From the NCBI RefSeq assembly GCF_021202945.1, contig NZ_JAJOYR010000001.1, positions 1,054,001 to 1,118,000 of the forward strand: 64,000 nt of DNA. Reading direction: 5' to 3'. Shown here one piece after another: positions 39,216 through 48,530 of this stretch. Origin of the DNA: Stenotrophomonas sp. SY1 (GTDB lineage Bacteria > Pseudomonadota > Gammaproteobacteria > Xanthomonadales > Xanthomonadaceae). The translations under genes were made by a program, and so were the position numbers. Position 1 is the first letter of the stretch. Each line of letters starts with the position of its first letter. Below the pieces are notes generated by a model. That model searched no databases and was not told the DNA's origin. It saw only the letters and a list, made by a program, of their open reading frames with translations.

Positions 39216-39965
39216 ATGTCTTTTGAGTTTCTTGCCGACCCCAATGTGTGGGTCACCCTGTTCATGCTCAGTGCGCTGGAAATCGTGCTCGGCATCGACA
39301 ACCTGGTGTTCATCTCCATCGCCGTCGGGCGCCTGCCCGAGGAAAAGCGTCCGCTGGCGCGTCGTGTCGGCATCGCGGTGGCCTGTATCACCCGTGTTCT
39401 GCTGCTGATCTCGCTGGCCTATCTGGCGCACATGGAGAGCAACCTGTTCACCGTGGCCGGCATGGGTATTTCCATCCGCGACCTGGTGCTGATCCTGGGC
39501 GGTCTGTTCCTGCTCTACAAGGGCATCAAGGAAATCCGCGAACTGGTCAGCGGCGGTGAAGATGCCGATCCGACCACCACCAAGGTTGCATCGTCCTTCG
39601 GCATGGTGATCGCGCAGATCGCCATCATCGATATCGTGTTCTCGCTGGACTCGGTGATCACTGCGGTCGGCATTGCCGACCATGTGCCGGTGATGGTCTG
39701 CGCCGTGCTGCTGGCGGTGGCGGTAATGCTGCTGGCGGCCAACCCGCTGGGCCGTTTCATCGATGCCAACCCGACCGTGAAGCTGCTTGCGCTGGCCTTC
39801 ATCCTGCTGGTCGGTGCGGTGCTGGTGCTGGACGGCCTGGATGTGCACGTGCCCAAGCCCTACATCTACGCAGCCATGGGCTTCTCGGTGCTGGTGGAAT
39901 GGTTGAACCTGCTGATGCGCCGCAATGCCAAGGCCCATCACGTGCCGGGTGCGGACAACTGGTAA
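39216..39965 (+). CDS. TerC family integral membrane protein
   Basis: 249 residues, about seven helices. The TerC signatures ALEIVLGIDNLVFISI and IIDIVFSLDSVITAVG carry paired acidic residues inside the membrane. TerC family members are linked to tellurite resistance, manganese export or metal loading of exported enzymes; which applies here is unknown. The 53-base leader is too short for the Mn-sensing yybP-ykoY riboswitch found before some family members. Confidence 0.93.
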   Translation: MSFEFLADPNVWVTLFMLSALEIVLGIDNLVFISIAVGRLPEEKRPLARRVGIAVACITRVLLLISLAYLAHMESNLFTVAGMGISIRDLVLILGGLFLLYKGIKEIRELVSGGEDADPTTTKVASSFGMVIAQIAIIDIVFSLDSVITAVGIADHVPVMVCAVLLAVAVMLLAANPLGRFIDANPTVKLLALAFILLVGAVLVLDGLDVHVPKPYIYAAMGFSVLVEWLNLLMRRNAKAHHVPGADNW

Positions 39966-40001
39966 GCCCGTCGGTGACTGGGCTGTAAGCCGGATGTTCT
40001 G

Positions 40002-40042
40002 ACAAACCCCGCGTTCTCCGGAACGCGGGGTTTGTCGTTTCA
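40002..40042 (+). terminator. Strong terminator after the terC gene
   Basis: ACAAACCCCGCGTTC, loop TCCG, GAACGCGGGGTTTGT: a 15-bp perfect stem, followed by CGTTTC. One of the longest stems in the window. Confidence 0.93.
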
Positions 40043-40201
40043 GGGCCGGGGCAACGGCGGGGATGGTTGCGTCAGGCATGTTGCCGGGGAGCGGCCCGTC
40101 AATGGCGCGAATCTGGCCGGTGCCTGCGGGCGGGGCCGTATGCACACGCTGCACACCGGCCGTGGCATGCTCGGCGCTCCTGCCGTCCAAGGATCCCGAC
40201 C

Positions 40202-40837
40202 ATGCGCCAGTTCCTCCGCCTGATGTTGCTTGTCATTGCGGCAATCTCGATTTCCGGGTGTGGCTACAACGCCATCCAGCAGAAGGACGAGGCGGTGAAG
40301 GCCGGCTGGTCCGAAGTGGTGAACCAGTACAAGCGTCGTGCCGACCTGATCCCCAATCTGGTCAACACCGTCCAGGGCTATGCCCAGCAGGAACGGCAGG
40401 TGCTGACCGAGGTGACCAACGCCCGCGCCAAGGTCGGGCAGATCCAGGTCAATGCAGATGATCCCGCCTCGCTGGCGCAGTTCCAGCAGGCGCAGGGCGA
40501 GCTGGGCAGTGCGCTGTCGCGGCTGCTGGTGGTCAGCGAGAACTACCCCACGCTCAAGTCCGACCAGAACTTCCGCGACCTGCAGGCGCAGCTGGAAGGC
40601 ACCGAAAACCGCATCACCGTGGCGCGCGGCCGGTACATCCAGATGGTGCAGGACTACAACACCTACATCCGCTCGTTCCCGCAGGTGATCACCGCCAAGC
40701 TGTTCGGTTATTCGGCCAAGCCCAATTTCACCGTGGAGAACGAGGCGCAGATCGCGCAGCCGCCGGAAGTGAAGTTCGGCAGCCCGCAGCCGGCCGCGCA
40801 GCCGCAGCAGAGCCCGCCGCCGGCTCCGGCGCAGTGA
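40202..40837 (+). CDS. lemA: LemA family lipoprotein-like protein
   Basis: 211 residues. A signal peptide with a lipobox-like ISGC places the lipidated Cys at residue 20. The LemA fold (about 25-185) is helical: GWSEVVNQYKRRADLIPNLVNTVQGYA is the family hallmark. The last 25 residues are Pro/Gln/Ala-rich. Function is unresolved; the genes next to TPM-domain proteins form a conserved set. First gene of a three-gene operon. Confidence 0.92.
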   Translation: MRQFLRLMLLVIAAISISGCGYNAIQQKDEAVKAGWSEVVNQYKRRADLIPNLVNTVQGYAQQERQVLTEVTNARAKVGQIQVNADDPASLAQFQQAQGELGSALSRLLVVSENYPTLKSDQNFRDLQAQLEGTENRITVARGRYIQMVQDYNTYIRSFPQVITAKLFGYSAKPNFTVENEAQIAQPPEVKFGSPQPAAQPQQSPPPAPAQ

Positions 40838-40847
40838 GCCTGGGTCA

Positions 40848-41741
40848 GTGAAGCGCGCGCTGCTGCCGCGTCTGTGGCTGCTGTTCTGCCTGCTCGGCTT
40901 CGGCTGGGCGGGCTGGGCCGGCGCCCAGCAACTGGCGCCGATTCCCGCGCTGGATTCGCCGGTGGTCGATACCACCGGCACTCTGGATGCGGCCGGCAAA
41001 CAGGCGCTGGTGCAACAGGCGTTGGCGTTGCAGCAGCGCAAGGGCAGCCAGTTGCAGGTGCTGATCGTGCCGACCACGCAGCCGGAAGACATCGCCCAGT
41101 ACACCACCCGCGTGTTCGAGCAATGGGCCATCGGCCGCAAGGGCGTGGACGACGGCGTGTTGCTGGTGGTGGCCAAGGATGACCGGCGGGTGCGTATCGA
41201 GCCTGGTTACGGACTGGAAGGTGCCATTCCCGATGCCATCGCCAACCGCGTGATCCAGGAGTACCTGGTGCCGCGCTTCCGCCAGAACGATTACGCCGGT
41301 GGCATCACCGCCGCTACCGGTGCGCTGGTGGGCTTGATCGACGGCGAGGAGCTGCCGCCACCGGTGGCCAGCAACCGCGACGGTGGCGGCGATGGTGACC
41401 AGGTGTTCTTCATGGCGATCATGATCGGCCTGTTTGCTTCGGTGGTCATGCGCCTGTTGCTGTCCAAGCTGCCGCGGCCAATACGCGGGCTGATCGCTGG
41501 GGCCGTGGCCGGTGGCGTGGGCCTGCTGGTGCTGTCGATGGTCGGCGGCGGCATTGCCGCGCTGGTGGCGTTCTTCCTGTCCTTCGGCAATGCCTCGCGG
41601 GGCGGCTTCGCCAGCGGTGGTGGCTGGGGTGGAGGCGGCTTTGGCGGCGGAGGGTTTGGTGGAGGCGGCGGCTTCGGCGGTGGCGGCTGGGGCGGTGGTG
41701 GTGGTCGATCGGGAGGCGGTGGCGCCTCGGGGAGCTGGTGA
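40848..41741 (+). CDS. TPM domain protein, YgcG-like, Gly-rich C-terminus
   Basis: 297 residues from GTG at 40848. Signal peptide 1-25, periplasmic TPM domain (TLP18.3/Psb32/MOLO-1 fold) at about 38-165 with VLLVVAKDDRRVRIEPGYGLEG, two membrane helices about 185-245, and a C-terminal tail almost only Gly, Phe, Trp and Ser (about 250-297). TPM domains include acid phosphatase-like proteins; activity here is unknown. It follows lemA by 10 bases and is overlapped by the next TPM gene. Confidence 0.9.
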   Translation: MKRALLPRLWLLFCLLGFGWAGWAGAQQLAPIPALDSPVVDTTGTLDAAGKQALVQQALALQQRKGSQLQVLIVPTTQPEDIAQYTTRVFEQWAIGRKGVDDGVLLVVAKDDRRVRIEPGYGLEGAIPDAIANRVIQEYLVPRFRQNDYAGGITAATGALVGLIDGEELPPPVASNRDGGGDGDQVFFMAIMIGLFASVVMRLLLSKLPRPIRGLIAGAVAGGVGLLVLSMVGGGIAALVAFFLSFGNASRGGFASGGGWGGGGFGGGGFGGGGGFGGGGWGGGGGRSGGGGASGSW

Positions 41742-42232
41742 TGCGCTGGTTGCGCCATCTTTTTGCGCCTACGGCACAGGCCGCGTTCCCGGAAGCCAGC
41801 CTGGACCGGATCGCCCACGCGATCGCCGATGGCGAGCGTCTGCACGGCGGTCAGGTGATGTTTGCGGTGGAATCGGATCTGCCGCTGTCGGCGATCTGGA
41901 AGGGCGTAAGCCCGCGCCAGCGCGCCGAGCATGCGTTCGCGGTGCTGCGTACCTGGGACACACAGGCCAACAACGGCGTGCTGATCTACCTGCTGCTGGC
42001 CGACCACGCCATCGAGATCGTCGTCGATCGCGGCCTGCGTGCGCAGGTGGAGACGCAGCGCTGGCAACTGGTGTGCGAGCACCTGCGCGAGCAATTGCAG
42101 CACGGTGACCGGGAAGCGGCGGTACTGGCGGCGGTGGCCGAGGTCTCGCAGCTGCTGGCCGAGTACTTTCCGCCGGACCCGCAGCGCGCGACCGGCAACG
42201 AGTTACCTGACCGGCCGCAGCTGCTCGGCTGA
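41741..42232 (+). CDS. Second TPM domain protein, soluble
   Basis: 163 residues. A single TPM domain (about 15-140): [30 protein letters not shown]-like [38 protein letters not shown]. There is no signal peptide or membrane helix, so it is probably cytoplasmic, unlike its upstream partner. The ATG overlaps the previous stop (TGATG); GTG 41738 would add one residue. Last gene of the lemA operon. Confidence 0.88.
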   Translation: MRWLRHLFAPTAQAAFPEASLDRIAHAIADGERLHGGQVMFAVESDLPLSAIWKGVSPRQRAEHAFAVLRTWDTQANNGVLIYLLLADHAIEIVVDRGLRAQVETQRWQLVCEHLREQLQHGDREAAVLAAVAEVSQLLAEYFPPDPQRATGNELPDRPQLLG

Positions 42233-42296
42233 GCCGGCGGTTGACGCCGGGGATGCAGCCCCGAGAATAGGGGATCGTTCGCCGGACAATGCTTCC

Positions 42297-43202
42297 ATGA
42301 TCTATCTGCATGACATAGACCCCATCGCCTTCTCGCTGGGGCCGGTAGATGTGCATTGGTACGGCATCATGTACCTGCTGGGCTTCGCCGCCGCCTGGTG
42401 GTTGGGGCGTAGCCGCATCCTTGCCGGGCGCCTGCCTGGCGTGAACATGAACGGTTTTTCCGATCTGCTGTTCTACGCGATGCTCGGCGTCGTGCTGGGT
42501 GGTCGTATCGGCTACATGCTGTTCTACGCAACCGATGCGTTCCTGGACAACCCGCTGATCCTGCTGCGCGTATGGGAAGGCGGCATGAGTTTCCACGGCG
42601 GCCTGCTCGGCGTGATGGTCGCGGGCTGGTGGTGGACCCGCAAGCACAAGCTGCATTACTTCGACACGATCGATTTCGTCGCGCCGCTGGTGCCGTTGGG
42701 TCTGGGCTTCGGCCGGTTGGGCAACTTCATCGGTGGCGAGCTGTACGGCAAGTTCACCAACAGCGGTTGGGGCGTGATCTTCCCGCACGCGCCGTTGCAG
42801 GACATTCCCGCCGGTCTGCCGACCATGCAGCAGCTGCTGTCCAGTACGCAGATCCAGCAGGATTACGCCGCCGGCCTGCTCAACCAGTACGCACGCCATC
42901 CTTCGCAGTTGTATGAGGCGCTTTTGGAAGGGCTGGTGATGTTCGCGGTGCTGTGGGCGTTCTCGATGACGCCGCGCGCGCGTTACGCCGTGTCCGGCCT
43001 GTTCGCGTTGATGTACGGCAGCTTCCGCTTTCTGGTCGAGTTCGTGCGCATGCCCGACAACGGTGTGTACGTGGCCTTCGACTGGCTGACCCGCGGGCAG
43101 ATCCTGAGCCTGCCGCTGATCGCGCTGGGCGTGGTGCTGTTGCTGATGTCGCGTCGTGCACCGGTGCTGCAGCCGGTGTTGCCGCTGGAAGAAAAGGCAT
43201 GA
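42297..43202 (+). CDS. lgt: Prolipoprotein diacylglyceryl transferase Lgt
   Basis: 301 residues, seven-helix enzyme that attaches diacylglycerol to the lipobox Cys of prolipoproteins. The HGGLLG motif and the [15 protein letters not shown] segment are visible; the latter differs from the usual GNFINGE by Gly in place of the Asn. [16 protein letters not shown] is a normal N-terminus, giving ATG 42297. Its stop overlaps thyA (ATGA), as in many gammaproteobacteria. Confidence 0.96.
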   Translation: MIYLHDIDPIAFSLGPVDVHWYGIMYLLGFAAAWWLGRSRILAGRLPGVNMNGFSDLLFYAMLGVVLGGRIGYMLFYATDAFLDNPLILLRVWEGGMSFHGGLLGVMVAGWWWTRKHKLHYFDTIDFVAPLVPLGLGFGRLGNFIGGELYGKFTNSGWGVIFPHAPLQDIPAGLPTMQQLLSSTQIQQDYAAGLLNQYARHPSQLYEALLEGLVMFAVLWAFSMTPRARYAVSGLFALMYGSFRFLVEFVRMPDNGVYVAFDWLTRGQILSLPLIALGVVLLLMSRRAPVLQPVLPLEEKA

Positions 43203-43993
43203 AGCAGTATCTGGATCTGCTCCAGCATGTACTGGAGCACGGCAACGAGAAGTCCGACCGCACCGGCACCGGCACGCGCAGCGTGTTCGGCTGGCAGATG
43301 CGCTTCGACCTCAACCAGGGTTTTCCGCTGGTCACCACCAAGAAGCTGCACCTGCGCTCGATCATCCACGAGCTGCTGTGGTTCCTGAAGGGCGATACCA
43401 ACATCGCTTACCTGCAGGACAACCAGGTGCGCATCTGGGACGAATGGGCCGACGCCAATGGCGATCTTGGCCCGGTCTACGGCAAGCAGTGGCGCAGCTG
43501 GGCGACGGCCGATGGTCGCCAGATCGACCAGATGCAGTGGCTGGTCGATGAGATCAAGCGCAACCCGGATTCGCGCCGGCTGGTGGTCAGTGCGTGGAAC
43601 GTGGGCGAGTTGTCGCAGATGGCGCTGATGCCCTGTCACAACCTGTTCCAGTTCTACGTGGTGGACGGCAAGCTCAGCTGCCAGCTGTACCAGCGCAGCG
43701 GCGACATCTTTCTCGGCGTACCGTTCAACATCGCCAGCTACGCGCTGCTGACCCACATGGTCGCCCAGGCAACGGGCCTGGGCGTGGGCGATTTCGTGCA
43801 CACGCTGGGCGACGCGCATCTGTATTCCAACCACTACGAACAGGCACGCGAACAGCTCTCGCGCGAACCGCGCGCATTGCCGAAGCTGTGGTTGAACCCG
43901 GAAGTGACCGACCTGTTCGGTTTCAGCTTCGATGACATCCGCATCGATGGTTATGACCCGCATCCGGCGATCAAGGCGCCGGTGGCTGTTTGA
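43199..43993 (+). CDS. thyA: Thymidylate synthase ThyA
   Basis: 264 residues, same length as E. coli ThyA. Converts dUMP to dTMP using methylenetetrahydrofolate. The nucleophile is Cys146 in [14 protein letters not shown], the same residue number as in E. coli. Overlaps lgt by four bases. The neighbour folA recycles the dihydrofolate it makes, but an uncharacterised gene lies between them. Confidence 0.97.
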   Translation: MKQYLDLLQHVLEHGNEKSDRTGTGTRSVFGWQMRFDLNQGFPLVTTKKLHLRSIIHELLWFLKGDTNIAYLQDNQVRIWDEWADANGDLGPVYGKQWRSWATADGRQIDQMQWLVDEIKRNPDSRRLVVSAWNVGELSQMALMPCHNLFQFYVVDGKLSCQLYQRSGDIFLGVPFNIASYALLTHMVAQATGLGVGDFVHTLGDAHLYSNHYEQAREQLSREPRALPKLWLNPEVTDLFGFSFDDIRIDGYDPHPAIKAPVAV

Positions 43994-44016
43994 CGTTTCG
44001 GAAAAGGAGATTCTTT

Positions 44017-44595
44017 ATGCGACGGATTGCATTGTTTTTCGTGGTTCTGGCTGTGGCGGTGCAGATGCCGGCATCTGCGGCAAAACTGGCAAAGCGATCG
44101 CAGTCAGAGCAGAACGCTGCCATCTATGCGCAGCTCATCAAGCCTGCGCTGCAGAAATCCTTGGTTGAGGATTTGCTGGGCGAACTGGAAGATAGATCCC
44201 TCGCTTATGCCCCGCCGGGATGGGAGGAGCAATGCGCGGAGATTCGGCCTGCGGTGCGCGGATTCGTGCAAAGCCGCGTTCTCCCTTGGACGCAGAAGTT
44301 GGTGGATGGAGACGAGCTGGCCGATGGTGTGGCGGCAAGCTTGCAGGAGCAGCTGACCGCGGCTGAGAGGCTTTTGATCGTCACCGCAATGGACAGTGGC
44401 AATGTGGCAATGGCTACGTATCTGGTAGCCAATCACAGAGGGTTGGCGGAGCGCTTGAGTGTGCTTTTGGGCGACCAGATGAAGGCTGGGCTGTCAGAGA
44501 ACCTTTCGGTTGTAGTGGAGGGGGCGACGCATGACGTCAGGCCAGTTGTTGACTCGTGTAAAGCCCGTTTGGCTGCGCCGGGGGCAGCGTCTTGA
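44017..44595 (+). CDS. Exported hypothetical protein inserted between thyA and folA
   Basis: 192 residues. A signal peptide (about 1-22, ending MPASAAK) and a helical mature part; no domain I recognise. GGAGA is six bases before ATG 44017. The coding DNA is visibly less GC-rich than its neighbours and uses rarer codons (AGA, TTG), suggesting a different history. Its TGA overlaps the TTG start of folA, so it is co-transcribed and likely translated with the folate genes. Function unknown; one mature Cys pair (EEQCAEIR and DSCKAR) could form a disulfide. Confidence 0.8.
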   Translation: MRRIALFFVVLAVAVQMPASAAKLAKRSQSEQNAAIYAQLIKPALQKSLVEDLLGELEDRSLAYAPPGWEEQCAEIRPAVRGFVQSRVLPWTQKLVDGDELADGVAASLQEQLTAAERLLIVTAMDSGNVAMATYLVANHRGLAERLSVLLGDQMKAGLSENLSVVVEGATHDVRPVVDSCKARLAAPGAAS

Positions 44596-45083
44596 AGCTC
44601 TCACTCATCGCCGCACTGGACCGCAACAACGGCATCGGCCGTGACAACACGATGCCGTGGCATTTGCCGGACGACTTCAGGCACTTCAAGGCACTGACCC
44701 TTGGCAAACCGATCCTGATGGGGCGCAAGACCGCCGAATCACTTGGTCGCGCGCTGCCGGGGCGGACCAACCTGGTGCTGACCCGCAGCGGACAGGTGCC
44801 GTTCGAGGGCATGCGCGCGGTGGCTTCGCTGGAGCAGGCGCAGGCCATCGCGGCCGAAGAGGGCGCCGATGAGTTGTGCGTGATCGGCGGTGGCGAGATC
44901 TATCGCTTGTTGCTGGACCGAGCCACCGATCTGCATCTGACCTGGGTGGATGCAGAGGTCGCGGCAGACACGCATTTCCCGGACGTTGATCCTGCAACGT
45001 GGCAGGAAACGGACAGCCAGCCGCATGCGGCCGATGAACGGCACGCGTTCGCGTTCCGGTTCGTGCATTACGTGCGGCGCTGA
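44592..45083 (+). CDS. folA: Dihydrofolate reductase FolA, TTG start
   Basis: 163 residues. NADPH-dependent reduction of dihydrofolate. The acidic active-site residue is Asp27 in MPWHLPDDFRHF, identical in number to E. coli. The only start that fits the family N-terminus (KLSLIAALDRNNGIG) is TTG at 44592, which overlaps the previous stop as TTGA. The weak start codon may rely on coupling to the upstream gene. Confidence 0.95.
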   Translation: MKLSLIAALDRNNGIGRDNTMPWHLPDDFRHFKALTLGKPILMGRKTAESLGRALPGRTNLVLTRSGQVPFEGMRAVASLEQAQAIAAEEGADELCVIGGGEIYRLLLDRATDLHLTWVDAEVAADTHFPDVDPATWQETDSQPHAADERHAFAFRFVHYVRR

Positions 45084-45107
45084 GGTTCGAGGCACAAAGC
45101 ACAAAGC

Positions 45108-45236
45108 ACCCCTCCCAAGTCGTCCCCTTCGCCTACGGCGCAAGGGAGGGAGTGGATCGTGCCAAGCCTGTTAGATGATGGCAGCACTGCCGCCCTTGCC
45201 CCCTCCCTTGCGCGGCAGGGGAGGGTTGGGGAGGGG
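45108..45236. repeat. Imperfect long inverted repeat between folA and apaH
   Basis: Left arm 45108-45150 and right arm 45201-45236 share ACCCCTCCC at the outer ends and a perfect 13-bp GCGCAAGGGAGGG/CCCTCCCTTGCGC inside. The arms lie between convergent genes, so they may end both transcripts. The layout resembles the repeat at 61966-62091. Confidence 0.7.
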
Positions 45237-45282
45237 TAAGGCTTTCAGATGCCCAAACCCGCGCACCAACAACGCCCGCACC

Positions 45283-46305
45283 TCATTCGGCAGGCGCAGG
45301 CGTACCCTGATTGCCGCGCGGATTGCCGCCGCCGTTTCCACCACCATTGCCACCACCACCCGGACGGTGACGACGGGGACGTCGGCGTTGCTCATTGCGT
45401 GGCTGTTGCGGCTGCTCGTTGCGCGGCTCGGGACGGCGCTCCTGCGGCGGCTTGCGCGGTGGACGTGCGCCCGGCACCGGCGCCGGCACATCGCGGCCGG
45501 GGACCTGCACCACGCACAGCGCCTCTCCATCCAGCCGCAACGCGGTGAGCTTGCCGCCCCAGACCGCGCCGGTGTCGATGGCGTGCACGCCCTGGGTGAT
45601 GGTCAAGCCCAGCGCGGACCAGTGGCCACAGACCATCTTCAACTCGCGCTCGACCCGGCCGGGCACTTCAAACCACGGGTACATGCCTTGTGCCTGCGTA
45701 CCGGGCGTGCCCTTGTCTTCCATGCTGATGCGCCCGCTCGGCGTGCAGTAACGCATGCGGGTGAACATGTTGATGATCGCGCGCGAGCGGTCGTAACCGC
45801 TCAGGCCCGGTGACCAGGCCGGCTTGTCGCCGTACATGTTGCGGAACAGCTTGCGGTAGCCATTGCCGTGCAGCTGCTGCTCGACTTCGCGCGCATGCTT
45901 CTCGGCCAGGCTGACCGTCCACTTCGGTGCCAGCCCGGCATGGAACATCATCCAGCCCAGTTCGCGGTCAACGTGCACCAGCTTCTGCATGCGCAGCCAG
46001 TCCAGCAGCACGTCGCGGTCCTCGGCCAGCACGATGCGCTGCAGGTCCGGGTTGACCTTGCGCTGCTCCTCTTCGCTGCGTGCGCCGATGGCCAGCAACG
46101 AAAGATCGTGGTTGCCCAGCACCACCACGCTGTGTTCGCGCAGCGAGTGCACCAACCGCAGGGTTTCCAGTGATTGGCCGCCACGGTTGACCAGGTCGCC
46201 GCAGAACCAGAGATTGTCTGCCGCCGGGTCGAAGTTGATCTTCTCCAGCAGGCGCTGGGTGACGTCGTAACAGCCTTGCAGGTCGCCGATTGCCCAGGTC
46301 GCCAT
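45283..46305 (-). CDS. apaH: Symmetrical Ap4A hydrolase ApaH with long C-terminal tail
   Basis: 340 residues against about 280 in E. coli. It cleaves diadenosine tetraphosphate to two ADP and can decap Np4-capped RNA. Calcineurin-like metallophosphatase motifs: GDLQG, GDLVNRGGQS, GNHD and the later MFHAGL. Residues 270 to 340 are a low-complexity tail rich in Pro, Arg, Gln, Gly and Asn. Start overlaps the apaG stop by three bases. Last gene of the lptD-surA-pdxA-rsmA-apaG-apaH operon. Confidence 0.94.
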   Translation of the reverse strand: MATWAIGDLQGCYDVTQRLLEKINFDPAADNLWFCGDLVNRGGQSLETLRLVHSLREHSVVVLGNHDLSLLAIGARSEEEQRKVNPDLQRIVLAEDRDVLLDWLRMQKLVHVDRELGWMMFHAGLAPKWTVSLAEKHAREVEQQLHGNGYRKLFRNMYGDKPAWSPGLSGYDRSRAIINMFTRMRYCTPSGRISMEDKGTPGTQAQGMYPWFEVPGRVERELKMVCGHWSALGLTITQGVHAIDTGAVWGGKLTALRLDGEALCVVQVPGRDVPAPVPGARPPRKPPQERRPEPRNEQPQQPRNEQRRRPRRHRPGGGGNGGGNGGGNPRGNQGTPAPAE

Positions 46306-46688
46306 CAGTGCAGCGTCCTGGGAATGGCCAGCACGAACGGGGCGATCGGCGCGGCGAATTCGGTGCCGTCGTCGGCCAGCATGTCGTAATGGCCCTGCAT
46401 GGTGCCCGAGTCGGTGCCCAGCATCACCCCGGAGGTGTAGCGGAACTCCTCGCCCGGACGCAGCCGCGGTTGTTCGCCGACCACGCCTTCGCCGTCGACA
46501 TGCTCGACCCGGCCTTCGCCGTCGGTGATGCGCCAATGGCGGCTGATCAGCCGCGCCGAAATGGTGCCGCTGTTGTGGATGCGGATCGTGTAGGCGAACG
46601 CATAGCGCCCGTCTTCAGGGGCCGACTGTTCGTCGATGAAGCGAGGGGAGACCTCGATCTCGATCGCGTAGTGGCGGGAATCTTCCAT
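46305..46688 (-). CDS. apaG: ApaG (CorD), DUF525 protein
   Basis: 127 residues, close to the usual 125. An Ig-like fold with the core [30 protein letters not shown] and [26 protein letters not shown]. ApaG is linked to Co/Mg tolerance; its activity is not settled. Start ATG 46688 follows rsmA by 49 bases; the stop overlaps apaH. Confidence 0.95.
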   Translation of the reverse strand: MEDSRHYAIEIEVSPRFIDEQSAPEDGRYAFAYTIRIHNSGTISARLISRHWRITDGEGRVEHVDGEGVVGEQPRLRPGEEFRYTSGVMLGTDSGTMQGHYDMLADDGTEFAAPIAPFVLAIPRTLH

Positions 46689-46737
46689 GGCGGGAGTGTA
46701 AGCAAAAGCAGGTGATCGGAATGCGCAGGTGCTGCAC

Positions 46738-47550
46738 TCAAGCGTGCGGTACGTTGGCAAGGCGGATGAAATCGGCAACTTCAAGCTGTTCGGCACGGGC
46801 ATCGCTGCGCACGCCGGCGGCCGCGAACTGGGCCTCGTCGATGACGCCGTTGAGCGCGTTGCGCAGGGTCTTGCGGCGCTGGCCAAAGGCGGCTTTGACC
46901 ACTTCGGCGAAACGCTTCTGATCAAGGATGCCGACCGTGGCCGGGTCGCGCGGCACCAGTCGCACCACGGCCGAGTCCACCTTCGGCGGCGGCCGGAATG
47001 CACCCGGCGGCACCACGAACAACGAGGTGACTTCGCACCAGGCCTGCAACATCACGCTCAGGCGGCCATACACCTTGCTGCCCGGGCCGGCCGCCATGCG
47101 ATCGACCACTTCCTTCTGCAGCATGAAGGTCATGTCCGAAATCGCTGCGGCATGTTCCAGCGCATGGAACAGGATCGGCGAGGAGATGTTGTAGGGCAGG
47201 TTGCCGACCAGACGGATCTGCGAATCACCGGCCAGCTCGGTGAAGTTCACCTGCAGCACGTCGCGATGGACGATGGTGAGCTCGCCCAGCGGCGCGGAAG
47301 CGGCCGTCAGCGGTGCGATCAGGTCGCGATCAAACTCGATGACCGTCAATTTCGGGTGTCGGCGCAGCAGCGGGAAGGTGATGGCCCCTTGGCCCGGGCC
47401 GATCTCGACCAGGCGGTCGCCGTCCTTCGGGTTGACTGCCATCACGATCTTTTCGACGTAATGCTTGTCGGCCAGGAAGTGTTGGCCCAGCTGCTTTTTC
47501 GCGGGCGCGGTGAAGCCGGCGCCGGTGCGCGGGGAATGTGAGGAATTCAT
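46738..47550 (-). CDS. rsmA: 16S rRNA dimethyladenosine transferase RsmA (KsgA)
   Basis: 270 residues. Dimethylates A1518 and A1519 of 16S rRNA in late 30S assembly. SAM-binding [14 protein letters not shown] follows the family entry [19 protein letters not shown]; the catalytic [10 protein letters not shown] motif is present. The N-terminal 18 residues are variable. Overlaps pdxA by four bases. Confidence 0.96.
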   Translation of the reverse strand: MNSSHSPRTGAGFTAPAKKQLGQHFLADKHYVEKIVMAVNPKDGDRLVEIGPGQGAITFPLLRRHPKLTVIEFDRDLIAPLTAASAPLGELTIVHRDVLQVNFTELAGDSQIRLVGNLPYNISSPILFHALEHAAAISDMTFMLQKEVVDRMAAGPGSKVYGRLSVMLQAWCEVTSLFVVPPGAFRPPPKVDSAVVRLVPRDPATVGILDQKRFAEVVKAAFGQRRKTLRNALNGVIDEAQFAAAGVRSDARAEQLEVADFIRLANVPHA

Positions 47551-48527
47551 TGGGTGATTTTACGTTGTGCAGCCAGTCTCGCGCACAGCGCGGTGGCGGC
47601 GAACAGGCTGGAGGGATCGGCCAGGCCCTTTCCGGCCAGGTCCAGGGCGGTGCCGTGGTCCACTGCCACACGCGGGTAGGGCAGGCCGAGGGTGATGTTG
47701 GTGGCCTGCTCGAAGCCGCTGTACTTGAGCACCGGCAGGCCCTGGTCGTGGTACATGGCCAGCACCGTATCGAACCCGGCCAGCTTGGCCGGCAGGAACG
47801 CGGTGTCGGCCGGCAACGGGCCGATCAGGTTCATGCCTTCGGCGCGCAGCTGCTCCAGCAGCGGGATCATCACGTCCAGCTCCTCGCGGCCCAGATGCCC
47901 GTCTTCACCGGCATGCGGATTCAGCCCGAGCACGGCGATGCGCGGCTGTGCCAGGCCGAAATCGCGGCAAAGCGCGGCGTGGACGGTGGTGATCACCTTG
48001 CGCAGACCGGCGGCGGTGATGGCGTCGGCCACCTCGCGCAACGGCAGGTGGGTCGTGGCCAGCGCCACGCGGACGATGTCGTTGGCCAGCATCATCACCA
48101 CTTCGACTCCGGCCTGTTGGGCCAGTAGTTCGGTGGTGCCGCTGTAAGGGATGCCGCCTTCGTTGATGACCGCCTTGTGCACCGGGCCGGTGACCACGCC
48201 GTCCAGGCTGCCATCCAGGCAGGCCTGACCGGCGCCGAGCAGCGCGTCGATCACCGCATTGGCATTGCGCTTGTCGGCTTGGCCGAACTGGCTGGAGACC
48301 GCGTTGGGGACCGGGCGCAGGCGCAGGTCGCCGGGTGCGCTGGCATGCGCGTCCTCGGGCAGCAACTGCAGCGGCAGGGCCAGCGCGGCGGCGGCGGCCT
48401 TCAGGGTTTCGGGATCGCCAAACGCCAACAGCCGGCAATCACTGCGCGGCTGTTGGACGAGGCGGACACAAAGTTCCGGGCCGATCCCGGAGGGCTCGCC
48501 CGGAACCAGAGCGAGCTGGGGAATCAT
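47547..48527 (-). CDS. pdxA: 4-hydroxythreonine-4-phosphate dehydrogenase PdxA
   Basis: 326 residues. Pyridoxal phosphate synthesis: oxidises 4-phosphohydroxy-L-threonine with NAD. The N-terminal ALVPGEPSGIGPELC and the metal/His motifs (TGPVHKAVINEGG, NPHAGEDG, YHDQGLPVLKY) are typical. Overlaps rsmA by four bases and follows surA by three bases. The same gene order is found in E. coli. Confidence 0.96.
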   Translation of the reverse strand: MIPQLALVPGEPSGIGPELCVRLVQQPRSDCRLLAFGDPETLKAAAAALALPLQLLPEDAHASAPGDLRLRPVPNAVSSQFGQADKRNANAVIDALLGAGQACLDGSLDGVVTGPVHKAVINEGGIPYSGTTELLAQQAGVEVVMMLANDIVRVALATTHLPLREVADAITAAGLRKVITTVHAALCRDFGLAQPRIAVLGLNPHAGEDGHLGREELDVMIPLLEQLRAEGMNLIGPLPADTAFLPAKLAGFDTVLAMYHDQGLPVLKYSGFEQATNITLGLPYPRVAVDHGTALDLAGKGLADPSSLFAATALCARLAAQRKITQ

Positions 48528-48530
48528 GGC

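Noticed and set aside
41590..41735. GGC/GGT-rich tract as a tandem repeat or CRISPR-like array
   Set aside because: It encodes the Gly-rich tail of the TPM protein in frame and has no spacer pattern.
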